Of a stretch of 64,000 nucleotides of DNA, positions 27,350 to 36,066 are shown piece after piece. The notes beneath the pieces were generated by a model. It was not told where the DNA came from. It saw only the letters and a program-made list of their open reading frames with translations, and searched no databases. Origin of the DNA: an uncultured bacterium (GTDB lineage Bacteria > CSSED10-310 > CALFER01); assembly GCA_937951895.1 (NCBI GenBank), contig CALFER010000090.1:1-64000 (forward strand), written 5' to 3'. Each line of letters begins with the position of its first letter. Positions within the stretch are counted from its first letter, which is position 1. A program made the translations under genes and the position numbers.

Positions 27350-28675
27350 ATGAAGATCCTTTTTGTCTATCCCCGATTCCGCAAGTTCCTCGATGACCTG
27401 TCCCCCGAGGATCGATCATTTTTCGAGCCGATCCTGGGCGGTTTCAAAACCCCGCCTTCCCTGGGCATCCCGATTCTGGCGGCGCTGACCCCCTCCCGCC
27501 ACCACGTCGAACTGCTCGATGATAATCTCGGAGAATCCGTCCGATTCGATACCGACGCGGATCTGGTGGCCATCAACTGCTTTACCCCCCAGGCCACACG
27601 AGCCTTCGAGCTGGCGGATGGATTTCGCGCCGCGGGGAAACGGGTGATCATGGGCGGCATTTTCCCTTCGGCCATGCCGGATGAGGTTCTGGAGCATGCG
27701 GACGCGGTGAATATCGGAGAGGGTGAGCCGACCTGGAGGGGGATTCTGGAGGATGCCGAACGGGGTGAACTCAAGCGACGATACCTGGGCGGGAAGGGAT
27801 TCGATCTGGCGTCGATGCCGATTCCCGATCGATCTCTGTTTTATGCCAAAGCAGGTTATGATTGGCATTCCGCCCTGGTCCAGATCGCCAGGGGCTGTGG
27901 CTACAACTGCGCCATGTGCGTAATCCCCGAGCATTTCGGACACAGGATTCGATTCCGGCCCATCGCAGACATCGTTGAGGAGATCAGGGCGCTGCCATAT
28001 GACCAGATCTATCTCGCGGACGACACCCTGTTTCTGACCGACCGCCGGAGCGTGCAGTATGCGACGGATCTGTTCGCCGCGCTGGCCCCGCTGAAGAAGC
28101 GGCTGTTCCTTTCCTCGACGCTCGCGCTCAATACGGATCTCGAATTCCTCAAGCTCGCCCGGACAGCCGGTACGGAAACATTTTACTGTACCTTGAACGT
28201 CGATCCCGTTTCGATGCGGGCAATCTATCCGGAGACCCAGACGCATCGCAGGCGGCTCATCGATCTGGTACACGCCATCAAAGATCTCGGCATCCACTTC
28301 TACGCCTCGTTCGGGATCGGCCGGGACTGGGATGATGCGAGCATCACGGAACGGATTCTGGAGTTGAGCGTGCAGGCGGGAATCGATATCGCGGAATTCT
28401 TTATTTTCTCGCCATTCCCGGGATCCGTGCAGTTCCAGCGGATGAACTCGCAGAAACGATTGTTGCACCGCCGCTGGGAACTCTATAACGGAGCCAACGT
28501 CGTCTACCTGCCCCTGAAGATGGATCCGGATGTTCTCCAGGACGTTTTCATGCGGACCTGGCGTGAGTTTTATCGCATAAACCGCCGCGACTGGGTGCTC
28601 GAACGCATGGGAAAGCACACCTCGAAGAGTCCGCATCCCGATCATGACGTTCCGGGCGGATTGACCCCGAGATGA
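27350..28675 (+). CDS. Cobalamin-binding-domain radical SAM enzyme
   Basis: A 441-residue class B-type radical SAM protein: residues 1-140 form a B12-binding-like Rossmann domain (MKILFVYPRF, VELLDDNL, DLVAINCFTPQ, VIMGGIFPSAMPDE, ADAVNIGEGEPTW), and the radical SAM core has CGYNCAMC (C183, C187, C190). The His of the classical DxHxxG base-off motif is not apparent. Relatives methylate unactivated carbons or catalyse cyclisations, as in hopanoid and bacteriochlorophyll pathways. It starts 10 nt after the HemN-like gene and overlaps the next gene by ATGA. Confidence 0.88.
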   Translation: MKILFVYPRFRKFLDDLSPEDRSFFEPILGGFKTPPSLGIPILAALTPSRHHVELLDDNLGESVRFDTDADLVAINCFTPQATRAFELADGFRAAGKRVIMGGIFPSAMPDEVLEHADAVNIGEGEPTWRGILEDAERGELKRRYLGGKGFDLASMPIPDRSLFYAKAGYDWHSALVQIARGCGYNCAMCVIPEHFGHRIRFRPIADIVEEIRALPYDQIYLADDTLFLTDRRSVQYATDLFAALAPLKKRLFLSSTLALNTDLEFLKLARTAGTETFYCTLNVDPVSMRAIYPETQTHRRRLIDLVHAIKDLGIHFYASFGIGRDWDDASITERILELSVQAGIDIAEFFIFSPFPGSVQFQRMNSQKRLLHRRWELYNGANVVYLPLKMDPDVLQDVFMRTWREFYRINRRDWVLERMGKHTSKSPHPDHDVPGGLTPR

Positions 28676-31074
28676 CCGGGTACGCCCGCATCGCGATTAC
28701 CGGGATCGGCGTCGTGAGCCCGATCGGATCGACAATCGACGCCTTTCTGGAATCCCTCAGCCAATCCCGCTGCGGCATTCGCCCGATGCAGGCATTCGAC
28801 ACCTCACCATTCCGGACAAATCTGGCCGGTGAGATTCCGGAGTTCGATCCGCGGGATGAGTTGACGGACGACGAGATCGCCGAGTGGGGCGATCGGTATC
28901 TCTGGCTGGCGCTGTCCGCCGCACGGATGGCGATCCGGGATGCCGGTTACAGCGAGGGTTTCTCTGGAGCCCGCACGGTCGGAATCGCCGCGGGAACGTG
29001 CAACGGTGGATTACAGACCGCCGAACGGCTGTACCGGATGTTGCATGGAAACGAACCCGGGCATGTCGACGAACGGATGAACATCCTGTTCCGGTATTTT
29101 GCTCTGGGGCGCGCGCTTTCGAAGGTGTTCGCGATCGGAGGACCGGTGCATATCGTGACCACCGCGTGCGCCTCATCAACCGGCGCGCTGGGCCTGGGAG
29201 CCGACATGATCCGGTCCGGGCGCGCGGACTGCGTGCTTGCCGGAGGAGCCGATGCGTTGTGTCTGACGGCATATTCCGGTTTCAGCGGCATCAAGGCGAT
29301 GGCAACCGGAATGACGACCCCATTCTCGGGCGCCGGAGAATACGGATTGAATCTCGGCGAAGGAGCCGCCTTCTGGATTCTCGAGCACTTCGACGGGGCG
29401 ATTGCGCGACAGGCGCGGATCTATGGTGAATTGCTGGATTACGGTCTTTCAGCGGATGCCTACCATGTCACGGCTCCTGATCCTCAGGGCGCAGGGACTC
29501 TGCGAGCCATGCGGTCCGCTCTGGAACGATCGGGAATCACCCCCGCGGAACTGGGATACATCAATCCGCATGGAACCGGAACCGAAGCCAACGATCGTTC
29601 GGAGTCTCGTGCAATCGAGAAACTGCTCGGTGACTCGAGTCTCACGGTACCGGTCAGTTCCTCCAAATCGTTTTTCGGACACTGTCTCGGAGCTGCGGGA
29701 ATCCTGGAAGCTACGGCGTCTTTGCTCAGCATGCGAGCGGGTGTGATCCCGCCGACGCTGAATTTTACCGACCCGAGACCAGGCTGCCGGTTGGATTATG
29801 TCCCGAATCAGGCAAGGCCGGCGCAATATCGTGCATTTCTGTCCAACAGCATGGCATTCGGAGGCAACAATGCGGCGGTTTGCGTTAGTCTGGCCGGTGA
29901 ATCTCCGCGTAACGGAACCGCGGCATCGGAGCGCAGGCGGGTCGTCATAACGGGAACGGGAGCGGTGTCGCCGTTCGGACTGGATCCCGCCGCCCTGCTC
30001 ACGGGACTCGCCACCGACCGATCAGCCATCCGCCCGATCGACCGTTTCAGCACTGACCATTGCGCATCACATCGAGCGGGTCTCGTTCCTCAGACCGATT
30101 GGAAACGTGCGGATCGCCGGATGAATCTCCAGGACCTGGAACCCCTCAGCCGCTATGCGACGTTGGCCGCCCGTCAGGCCCTCGATTCGGCGAATCTCAG
30201 GGTCACGCCCCGCAACTGTGATGCGGTCGGAATGATTCTCGGGGTCTGTGTCGGCCCGAACGAAGAAGTGCTGATGAACAGCGTCTGGGGTTCGCCCGAC
30301 CACACACCGGACCTCGGGAAGTTTTCGGTCATCGTCGCCAATTCCGTCAGTGGGTGCGCATCCAAGGAACTCTTTTTGAAAGGCTATAACACCGTGCTTT
30401 CACCGGGGCATCACGCAGGCATGGCCGCGCTGATCCAGACCCAGGACGCCATCGAACTCGGCCATTGCAACTCGATCGTCTGCGGGGCGAGTGATGAACT
30501 GTTTGCACGATACTTCTATAATTATGACACGGTGGGGTATCTGGCCCGTGCCTGCGATGAAATCCGATATGGCGAAGTGCTTCTTCCGGCCCGTCAGCGG
30601 GTTCTGGGAGAGGGGGCCGCTGCGCTGCTCGTGGAATCGCATGCGACCGCCATCGAGAGCGGGCATGCGATTCTGGCCGAGATTCTCGGATCAGGCATGA
30701 TCCACGACCCCGGACCGCTGCTCGAAGGCTGTCAATCCGAAGCCGGCCTTCTCGCCGCCATCGAAATCGCGTATGCACGCTCCGGTGTCGACCCGCGGCG
30801 CACGCAGTGCATCCTGCGCGCCCCTCAGGGGAATGCGGATGACCGATTCGAACTCGGTGCAATCGAGCACTTTTTCGATCGATTTGGTGTTCATCCCTCC
30901 CGGCGCACGACTGTATTCCAAACCGGGTATGCCGAATCGGTTTCCGTATTGTTCAACGTGGTGGCTATGTTGAACGGCTGGCGGGACGAGGCCATGCGCC
31001 TGCCGGGACACGTTCTGGTAACGGCATCGACGCTGATGGGGTACCATTACGCGATGATCATGGAGGTTTTGTGA
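28672..31074 (+). CDS. Fused ketosynthase - chain-length-factor-like protein 1
   Basis: An 800-residue tandem of two thiolase-fold ketosynthase (KS) units. The first (1-405) is a complete FabF-type KS with Cys166 (TTACASS), His300 (NPHGTGT), Lys332 and His337 (SSKSFFGHCLGAAG). The second (423-800) starts afresh with RVVITGTGAVSPFG but aligns His580 (LSPGH) with the catalytic Cys and has lost both histidines (RAPQGNADD; QTGYAESVS). This is the KS-alpha/KS-beta arrangement of type II polyketide synthases, here in one chain instead of two. It should extend an ACP-bound chain, with the second half setting length. Confidence 0.88.
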   Translation: MTGYARIAITGIGVVSPIGSTIDAFLESLSQSRCGIRPMQAFDTSPFRTNLAGEIPEFDPRDELTDDEIAEWGDRYLWLALSAARMAIRDAGYSEGFSGARTVGIAAGTCNGGLQTAERLYRMLHGNEPGHVDERMNILFRYFALGRALSKVFAIGGPVHIVTTACASSTGALGLGADMIRSGRADCVLAGGADALCLTAYSGFSGIKAMATGMTTPFSGAGEYGLNLGEGAAFWILEHFDGAIARQARIYGELLDYGLSADAYHVTAPDPQGAGTLRAMRSALERSGITPAELGYINPHGTGTEANDRSESRAIEKLLGDSSLTVPVSSSKSFFGHCLGAAGILEATASLLSMRAGVIPPTLNFTDPRPGCRLDYVPNQARPAQYRAFLSNSMAFGGNNAAVCVSLAGESPRNGTAASERRRVVITGTGAVSPFGLDPAALLTGLATDRSAIRPIDRFSTDHCASHRAGLVPQTDWKRADRRMNLQDLEPLSRYATLAARQALDSANLRVTPRNCDAVGMILGVCVGPNEEVLMNSVWGSPDHTPDLGKFSVIVANSVSGCASKELFLKGYNTVLSPGHHAGMAALIQTQDAIELGHCNSIVCGASDELFARYFYNYDTVGYLARACDEIRYGEVLLPARQRVLGEGAAALLVESHATAIESGHAILAEILGSGMIHDPGPLLEGCQSEAGLLAAIEIAYARSGVDPRRTQCILRAPQGNADDRFELGAIEHFFDRFGVHPSRRTTVFQTGYAESVSVLFNVVAMLNGWRDEAMRLPGHVLVTASTLMGYHYAMIMEVL

Positions 31075-33326
31075 AAGGGACGGCGGAGGTTCTGGTCACC
31101 GGGATCGGTATCGTATCCCCGATCGGAAATTCGGTTTCGGCCTTTCTGAACGCGTTGAAATCATCGAAATCCGGCATCCGTCCGATCGATCTCTTCGATG
31201 TAGCTCAGTTCAGGTCACATGTGTATGCACCGGCACATATCGAAACCTTGCCGGAACTCTCGGATCCCCCTGACACGGCGACCTGGGACCGGCATCTCCA
31301 GCTCGGCTATTTCGCTCTCAGGGATGCCCTGCGCGATGCCTCGATCGACCGCGATCGCATTCCTGCACGAACCGGTCTGGTCTGTGCAACATGTTCCGGT
31401 CCGATGCTGACGATTGAAGCCGAGTATCTTCAGACGCCGATCGTACCGGGAGCGGGGGCGCGAACGGAATCCGTGTATCGGGATTACCGGCGGTATTACT
31501 CGATGGAGCGGACTCTCGTTCGCGTTTTCGGCATTCGTGGATTTTCGACCACGGTTGTGACGGCGTGCGCCGCGAGCAGCAATGCGATCGGGCTGGGAGC
31601 CGATCTGATCGCCGAGGGCATTCTCGATCAAGTGTTCGTGGTCGGTTCGGATGCCTTTTCACCGTCGACGTTTGCCGGGTTCGATTTTCTGAAAGCCACC
31701 TGCATATCGGAATGTGCGCCGTTTTCGGACCCCGCCGGCATGAATCTGGGAGAAGGCGCCGGGGCCTGGGTGCTTGAAAACGGTGAGGTCGCCCGGCGAC
31801 GGGGATCGAGGATCAGGGGACGGGTTCTGGGGTATGGCCTGAGCAATGATGCCTACCATGCGACCGCGCCGGATCCGCAGGGCGAGGGGGCGATACTTGC
31901 GATGACCCGAGCCATGCATGATGCGGCGATCGACCCGGCATCCATCGGATACATCAACGCACACGGCACAGGAACGCTTCCGAATGACAGGACGGAATCG
32001 AGAGCGATCACGCGCGTGTTCTCCGATCGGACACCACCTCCGGTCAGTTCCTCAAAATCGTTCTTCGGTCATGCACTCGGTGCTGCAGGGATTCTTGAAG
32101 CATCCGCATCGCTGCTCATGATGAATGATGGCCTGCTGCCTCCGACATTGCGATTCACGACCGCCCGGGAGGGTTGCGGACTGGATTACGTGCCGAATAC
32201 GCCTCGCAAGACGGATGCCGGAGTGTTCTTGTCGAATAACTTCGCGTTTGCCGGCAATAACTCGGCGCTCTTGGTTGGAACAGTCGGGTGCGAAACCTCT
32301 TCCGCACGGGAATCGATGCCCAATGAAGTGGTGATCACGGGTTACAGCAGTCTGATGCCGGACGACACACGTGATCCGGCCGATCCGCGATCGTACACGT
32401 TCGACCTCGCGCGACTGGCACAGATGGATCGCCGTTTGCCCCTGAAGGAGATGGATGTGTCCAGTCAACTCGCGACACTGGCATCGAAGCGCGCGGTCCA
32501 GCATGCCGGATTATCGTTGAAGCCGCCGGATGCCAGGCAGATCGGCATGATTCTTGGCCTCTGTGACGGTCCGAATCGCGGAGAAGCGGCGCATCTCAGG
32601 AGCATCGCGGTTTCCGGCCTGTCCGCTCCGAATCTCGTCATGTTTCCCTACATCGTCCTGAATTCGGTTGCCGGACAATGCTCGCGAGCATTGGGACTCA
32701 AAGGGTTTTCGTCGACTCTCTGCGGAGCCCCCGGTGCGGGGCTCCATGCACTGATCTATGCCGCACTCGCAATCCGGCGCGGGCATGCGTCGATCTGTCT
32801 GGCATGCGGAGTCGATGAACGCCAGGAGTCGTATGTGTATGTGGATGAGAGTTCACATGCGGATGCCGGAATCGAGGATCGGCCTGTCAGTGACGGGGCG
32901 GCGTGCCTGGTTCTGGAGTCCGCCGGGTCCGCTCATGCGCGTCAGGCGAACGTCCTGGGCCGTTGGTTGAGCGGGTCGAGTTCCAATCTGGGGCCGGATC
33001 GATCCGAGGTGAACATCGGGCGTGAATGGGAGAGGTTCATTGAAGAACTGGGCATCCCCCGCCGATCGATCGCAGGGATCGTGGTCGATGCCGATTATGG
33101 CATCGACGCGAAACGGATCGAGGAAGTGGCCCGGCGGTTTTCCTCCTCGACCGGAGCGAGGATTATCAGCGGAACGGAAGCCGGAAGCGCCCGTTCGTTG
33201 TCTTCCGGAGCACTCCGCAACATCTCGATCGCGCTGCAGATCCCGAACTGTTCGGGGAAAACAGTCCTGACCGCCTACCTGTCGTCACTCGGACAACTCG
33301 GACTGATTGCGCTGCGGATCGAATAA
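31071..33326 (+). CDS. Fused ketosynthase - chain-length-factor-like protein 2
   Basis: A second 751-residue tandem KS, clearly diverged from the first. KS unit 1-405 keeps Cys166 (TACAASS), His298 (NAHGTGT), Lys329 and His334 (SSKSFFGHALGAAG). The C-terminal unit (418-751) is degenerate: Pro554 aligns with the catalytic Cys (although Cys551 is three residues away), and the histidine motifs are DADYGID and TEAGSAR. It starts at GTG overlapping the previous stop (GTGA), with GGAGG 4 nt upstream. Two such pairs imply two elongation phases or a heteromeric assembly. Confidence 0.88.
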   Translation: MKGTAEVLVTGIGIVSPIGNSVSAFLNALKSSKSGIRPIDLFDVAQFRSHVYAPAHIETLPELSDPPDTATWDRHLQLGYFALRDALRDASIDRDRIPARTGLVCATCSGPMLTIEAEYLQTPIVPGAGARTESVYRDYRRYYSMERTLVRVFGIRGFSTTVVTACAASSNAIGLGADLIAEGILDQVFVVGSDAFSPSTFAGFDFLKATCISECAPFSDPAGMNLGEGAGAWVLENGEVARRRGSRIRGRVLGYGLSNDAYHATAPDPQGEGAILAMTRAMHDAAIDPASIGYINAHGTGTLPNDRTESRAITRVFSDRTPPPVSSSKSFFGHALGAAGILEASASLLMMNDGLLPPTLRFTTAREGCGLDYVPNTPRKTDAGVFLSNNFAFAGNNSALLVGTVGCETSSARESMPNEVVITGYSSLMPDDTRDPADPRSYTFDLARLAQMDRRLPLKEMDVSSQLATLASKRAVQHAGLSLKPPDARQIGMILGLCDGPNRGEAAHLRSIAVSGLSAPNLVMFPYIVLNSVAGQCSRALGLKGFSSTLCGAPGAGLHALIYAALAIRRGHASICLACGVDERQESYVYVDESSHADAGIEDRPVSDGAACLVLESAGSAHARQANVLGRWLSGSSSNLGPDRSEVNIGREWERFIEELGIPRRSIAGIVVDADYGIDAKRIEEVARRFSSSTGARIISGTEAGSARSLSSGALRNISIALQIPNCSGKTVLTAYLSSLGQLGLIALRIE

Positions 33327-33364
33327 CCCGTAACGATCTCGATTCCATAACCCGAAAAACGTTC

Positions 33365-33393
33365 TTGGAAATTGTGTCTCTATTTGCTAAACA
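33365..33393 (+). promoter_or_regulatory. Possible internal promoter before the acyl carrier protein gene
   Basis: TTGGAA (33365-33370), 17-nt spacer, TAAACA (33388-33393) in the only gap over 100 nt inside the cluster (33327-33445), which is visibly richer in A/T than its surroundings. Weak support; could give extra ACP transcription. Confidence 0.3.
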
Positions 33394-33445
33394 TATCTCT
33401 TCTATCGACCATCCAATCCAGTCAGGAAGGAAGAATCGCAATAGA

Positions 33446-33766
33446 ATGAATGCGTCAATCGAAAACAGAATAGCGACCCGGTCGGCAGTGATTTCCCGTG
33501 TCAAACGCGATCTGATCCAGAGGCTGTCACTTTCTTATACCGAAGAGGATCTGCATGAAGATGCATCGCTCATCGGCTCCGGTCTCGGACTCGATTCACT
33601 CGATGCGCTCGAAATCATTCTCGGGATCGAACAGGAATTCAGGGTCAAGATCGAGGAAGGCAACATTTCCGTGTTGCGCTCCATCAATACGATCGTCGAC
33701 TATATTCTCGAAAATCAAACACACCCGGCCGCGTCGGCGCAGGTCACGGAAGGAGGCACACGATGA
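33446..33766 (+). CDS. Acyl carrier protein
   Basis: A 106-residue ACP with the phosphopantetheine site in GLGLDSLDALEI (Ser51) and the usual four-helix pattern (ILGIEQEFRVKI, SVLRSINTIVDYILEN). It is longer than FabC-type AcpP, with an N-terminal extension (MNASIENRIATRSAV) and a C-terminal tail, as seen for dedicated ACPs of secondary lipid clusters. It should carry the chain between the KS, FabG, dehydratase and thioesterase encoded around it. It overlaps the GcvT-like gene by ATGA. Confidence 0.9.
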   Translation: MNASIENRIATRSAVISRVKRDLIQRLSLSYTEEDLHEDASLIGSGLGLDSLDALEIILGIEQEFRVKIEEGNISVLRSINTIVDYILENQTHPAASAQVTEGGTR

Positions 33767-34878
33767 CGTACAGGTCTCCCCTGCATGACCTCTCAGTATC
33801 ACGAAATGCCGTGCTGACGTCGCGGGACGGATTCACCGCGGTCTCGCGTTATCGCCCGCTGGAAGACGAGTATCGCACCATACGAGAAGCCGTCGGAATG
33901 ACCGATTTTTCGCATTTCCAGAAGTTCTGTTTCCGGGGTGAGGAGGCGCTGTATTTTCTGGACGAGATTCTGCCTGCGAACATCGCCAACATCCGCTACG
34001 GCCGCGTCATCCACACGTTTCTCGCAGATGACGATGGGAACCTGTTGAGCGATGTGTATGTGGCGAATCAGGACGATACGATCTGGATGATCTGCGAGAG
34101 TTGCGTTGAAACCGCCGTCATCGAACAGCGGCTGGCTGCTGCGAATAGCCACCGAATTCCTTACGACCACCTGACCGACTCGTTTGCGGCATTCTCGATC
34201 GACGGACCGCAGGCCTGGGCGGTGGCGCGTGAGATGTTCGGCCCGGATGTGCTGGGGATGCCCTACCTGTCCGTCGAACTGCACGATGAAAGCGGCGATG
34301 GCATCGTGCTGCTGCGCACAGGCAAAACCAGTGAGTTCGGATACCTGATGCTGGTGCCGGTCGCGCGTTGCAGGGATGTCTACGAGCGTCTGCTGGCTCT
34401 GACAGAGACCCGGAGCGGGGCGGCATGCGGGATCGATGTGTTCGACATCCTCAAGCTCGATGGTCGTTTCTTCAACATCAACCAGGAAGGGCGGATCGTC
34501 CGCGATCCTCTCACGCTGGGACTGCAATGGATGATCGACTTTCAGAAGGATACGTATCACGGCAAGTCAGCGATCGACAGGCGGCGTGAATCCGGATTGA
34601 CTCGGAAGATCATCGGTTTGAAAGCACTCGCAGCGGGAACGCCGATGAATCGTGATACACGGATCGTTTCAGGTGAAGAAACAGTGGCTGAGGTCGTCAC
34701 CGTGGGCTACTCGCAGGCACTGGACACCCAGATGGCGCTGGCATTGTTCGACATCCGTTATGCCTATTCCGGACTGGAGTTCATCGCGCAGACCGAGACT
34801 GGAAACGTGCCGGTGCAGACGGTATCGCTTCCTCCGTTCATCCCCCGGAGCCTCACGATCAAACTCGATGAGATGTAG
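33763..34878 (+). CDS. GcvT-like (aminomethyltransferase/folate-binding family) protein
   Basis: A 371-residue protein of the GcvT/YgfZ fold: EYRTIREAVGMTDFSHFQKFCFRGEEALYFLDEILPANI near the start, IDGPQAWAVAREMFG, the folate-site region LLRTGKTSEFGYLMLVP and GIDVFDILKLDGRFFNINQE, then a C-terminal beta-barrel (VVTVGYSQALDTQMALALF). No gcvH, gcvP or lpd gene is nearby, so glycine cleavage is unlikely. It starts inside the ACP stop codon (ATGA), tying it to the lipid pathway. A folate-dependent one-carbon transfer or a structural role are both possible. Confidence 0.82.
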   Translation: MTYRSPLHDLSVSRNAVLTSRDGFTAVSRYRPLEDEYRTIREAVGMTDFSHFQKFCFRGEEALYFLDEILPANIANIRYGRVIHTFLADDDGNLLSDVYVANQDDTIWMICESCVETAVIEQRLAAANSHRIPYDHLTDSFAAFSIDGPQAWAVAREMFGPDVLGMPYLSVELHDESGDGIVLLRTGKTSEFGYLMLVPVARCRDVYERLLALTETRSGAACGIDVFDILKLDGRFFNINQEGRIVRDPLTLGLQWMIDFQKDTYHGKSAIDRRRESGLTRKIIGLKALAAGTPMNRDTRIVSGEETVAEVVTVGYSQALDTQMALALFDIRYAYSGLEFIAQTETGNVPVQTVSLPPFIPRSLTIKLDEM

Positions 34879-34884
34879 TCGGGC

Positions 34885-35322
34885 ATGAAACGGGAGATCC
34901 GCGGATCGATCGATATCCGGGTCGAGTTTCGTGATGTGGATATGCTCGGAGTCGCGCACAACTCGGTTTATTTTCTTTGGTTCGAGCGCGGGAGACTTGC
35001 TCTGCTCGAATCGATCATTCCCTTTCAAACCGCATTGGATCAGCAGATCGCTCTGATCGTCGTGCGGCAAACCTGTGAGTACCATGCTCCGGCGCTCCTC
35101 GGAGATGATCTGATCCTGACGACACGTACCGATCTGTCTGATGCCTATGGCGGCCGCATTCGATGCGCGCATACGCTTTCCAATCGTCGAACCCTGATCG
35201 AGATTGCCTCGGGGGAAACGGATCTGACCATGTGGAACATCGAATCACGCAAGCTGATACGCGAGATACCCGATTTCATCCGGACTCGGATCCGGGATCT
35301 CCTGCATGGAGTGACGTCATGA
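34885..35322 (+). CDS. 4HBT-family acyl-ACP/acyl-CoA thioesterase
   Basis: A 145-residue hotdog thioesterase. VEFRDVDMLGVAHNSVYFLWFERGRLALLE (residues 13-42) matches the YbgC/4-hydroxybenzoyl-CoA thioesterase pattern with the catalytic acidic residue in RDVDMLG and the conserved HN.VY.LWFE. It probably releases the finished or partial acyl chain from ACP, or removes stalled intermediates. It begins 6 nt after the GcvT-like stop and overlaps fabG by ATGA. Confidence 0.85.
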   Translation: MKREIRGSIDIRVEFRDVDMLGVAHNSVYFLWFERGRLALLESIIPFQTALDQQIALIVVRQTCEYHAPALLGDDLILTTRTDLSDAYGGRIRCAHTLSNRRTLIEIASGETDLTMWNIESRKLIREIPDFIRTRIRDLLHGVTS

Positions 35323-36065
35323 GCACGTTGCTGGAAGGCAAAACCGTCATTGTGACGGGAGGAACGCGAGGAATCGGACGGGCGATTGTCGAATGCCTGC
35401 ATCGTGAAGGGGCCCGGGTCTGGTTCACGTACATCCGGAGCGATGCCATCGCCGCCGAGATGCAGCAGTCGCTTGACGGTGTCCGCTCGTTCCGGATCGA
35501 CGGAACCGATCGATCCGCGATCGCGGCGTGTCTGGACGAATGCCAGTCGACGTGCGGCGCCCCCGACGTCCTCGTCAACAATGCGGGCGTGACCAGCAAC
35601 ATGTTCTTCCCGATGATGAATTCCGAAGAGTGGAACAGGGTCATCGCAGCGAATCTCACCACCGTGTTCAACTGGACGAGGGAAACGATCCGGCCGATGT
35701 TGATCGCGCGGAAAGGATCGATCATCAACATTGCCTCCGTGTCGGGCGTCTTCGGAGTCTCGGGTCAGTCGGCCTACAGTGCCTCCAAAGGAGCGATGCT
35801 GGCGTTTACCCGGACCATCGCCGCTGAAACGGCATCGAAAGGCATCCGAGTCAATGGAATCGTGCCTGGATTCATCGACACGGAGATGACGGCGAAGATA
35901 CCGAAACCGCTTCGGATGAAATACCTCGAACGCATCAGCATGCAACGGTTCGGGACACCGGATGAAGTCGCATCGGTCGTTCTGTTTCTGGCCTCGGATC
36001 TCTCATCGTATATCACCGGTCAGACCATCATCGTCGATGGCGGTTTGACGGCGACCTTCAACTGA
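35319..36065 (+). CDS. 3-oxoacyl-ACP reductase (FabG-type SDR)
   Basis: A 248-residue classical short-chain dehydrogenase: NADP-binding TGGTRGIG (13-20), NNAG (87-90), Asn112, and the catalytic Ser140, Tyr153 and Lys157 (YSASK), ending with the FabG-like ITGQTIIVDGGL. It would reduce the beta-keto group after each condensation. The shorter start at 35319 was chosen over an open frame to 35163 because the latter lies within the thioesterase gene. Confidence 0.92.
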   Translation: MSTLLEGKTVIVTGGTRGIGRAIVECLHREGARVWFTYIRSDAIAAEMQQSLDGVRSFRIDGTDRSAIAACLDECQSTCGAPDVLVNNAGVTSNMFFPMMNSEEWNRVIAANLTTVFNWTRETIRPMLIARKGSIINIASVSGVFGVSGQSAYSASKGAMLAFTRTIAAETASKGIRVNGIVPGFIDTEMTAKIPKPLRMKYLERISMQRFGTPDEVASVVLFLASDLSSYITGQTIIVDGGLTATFN

Positions 36066-36066
36066 G

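Noticed and set aside
27416..28645. A 409-codon open frame opposite the B12 radical SAM gene
   Set aside because: Antisense to a gene with clear CxxxCxxC and B12-domain motifs, with low-complexity Arg/His/Gly-rich translation.
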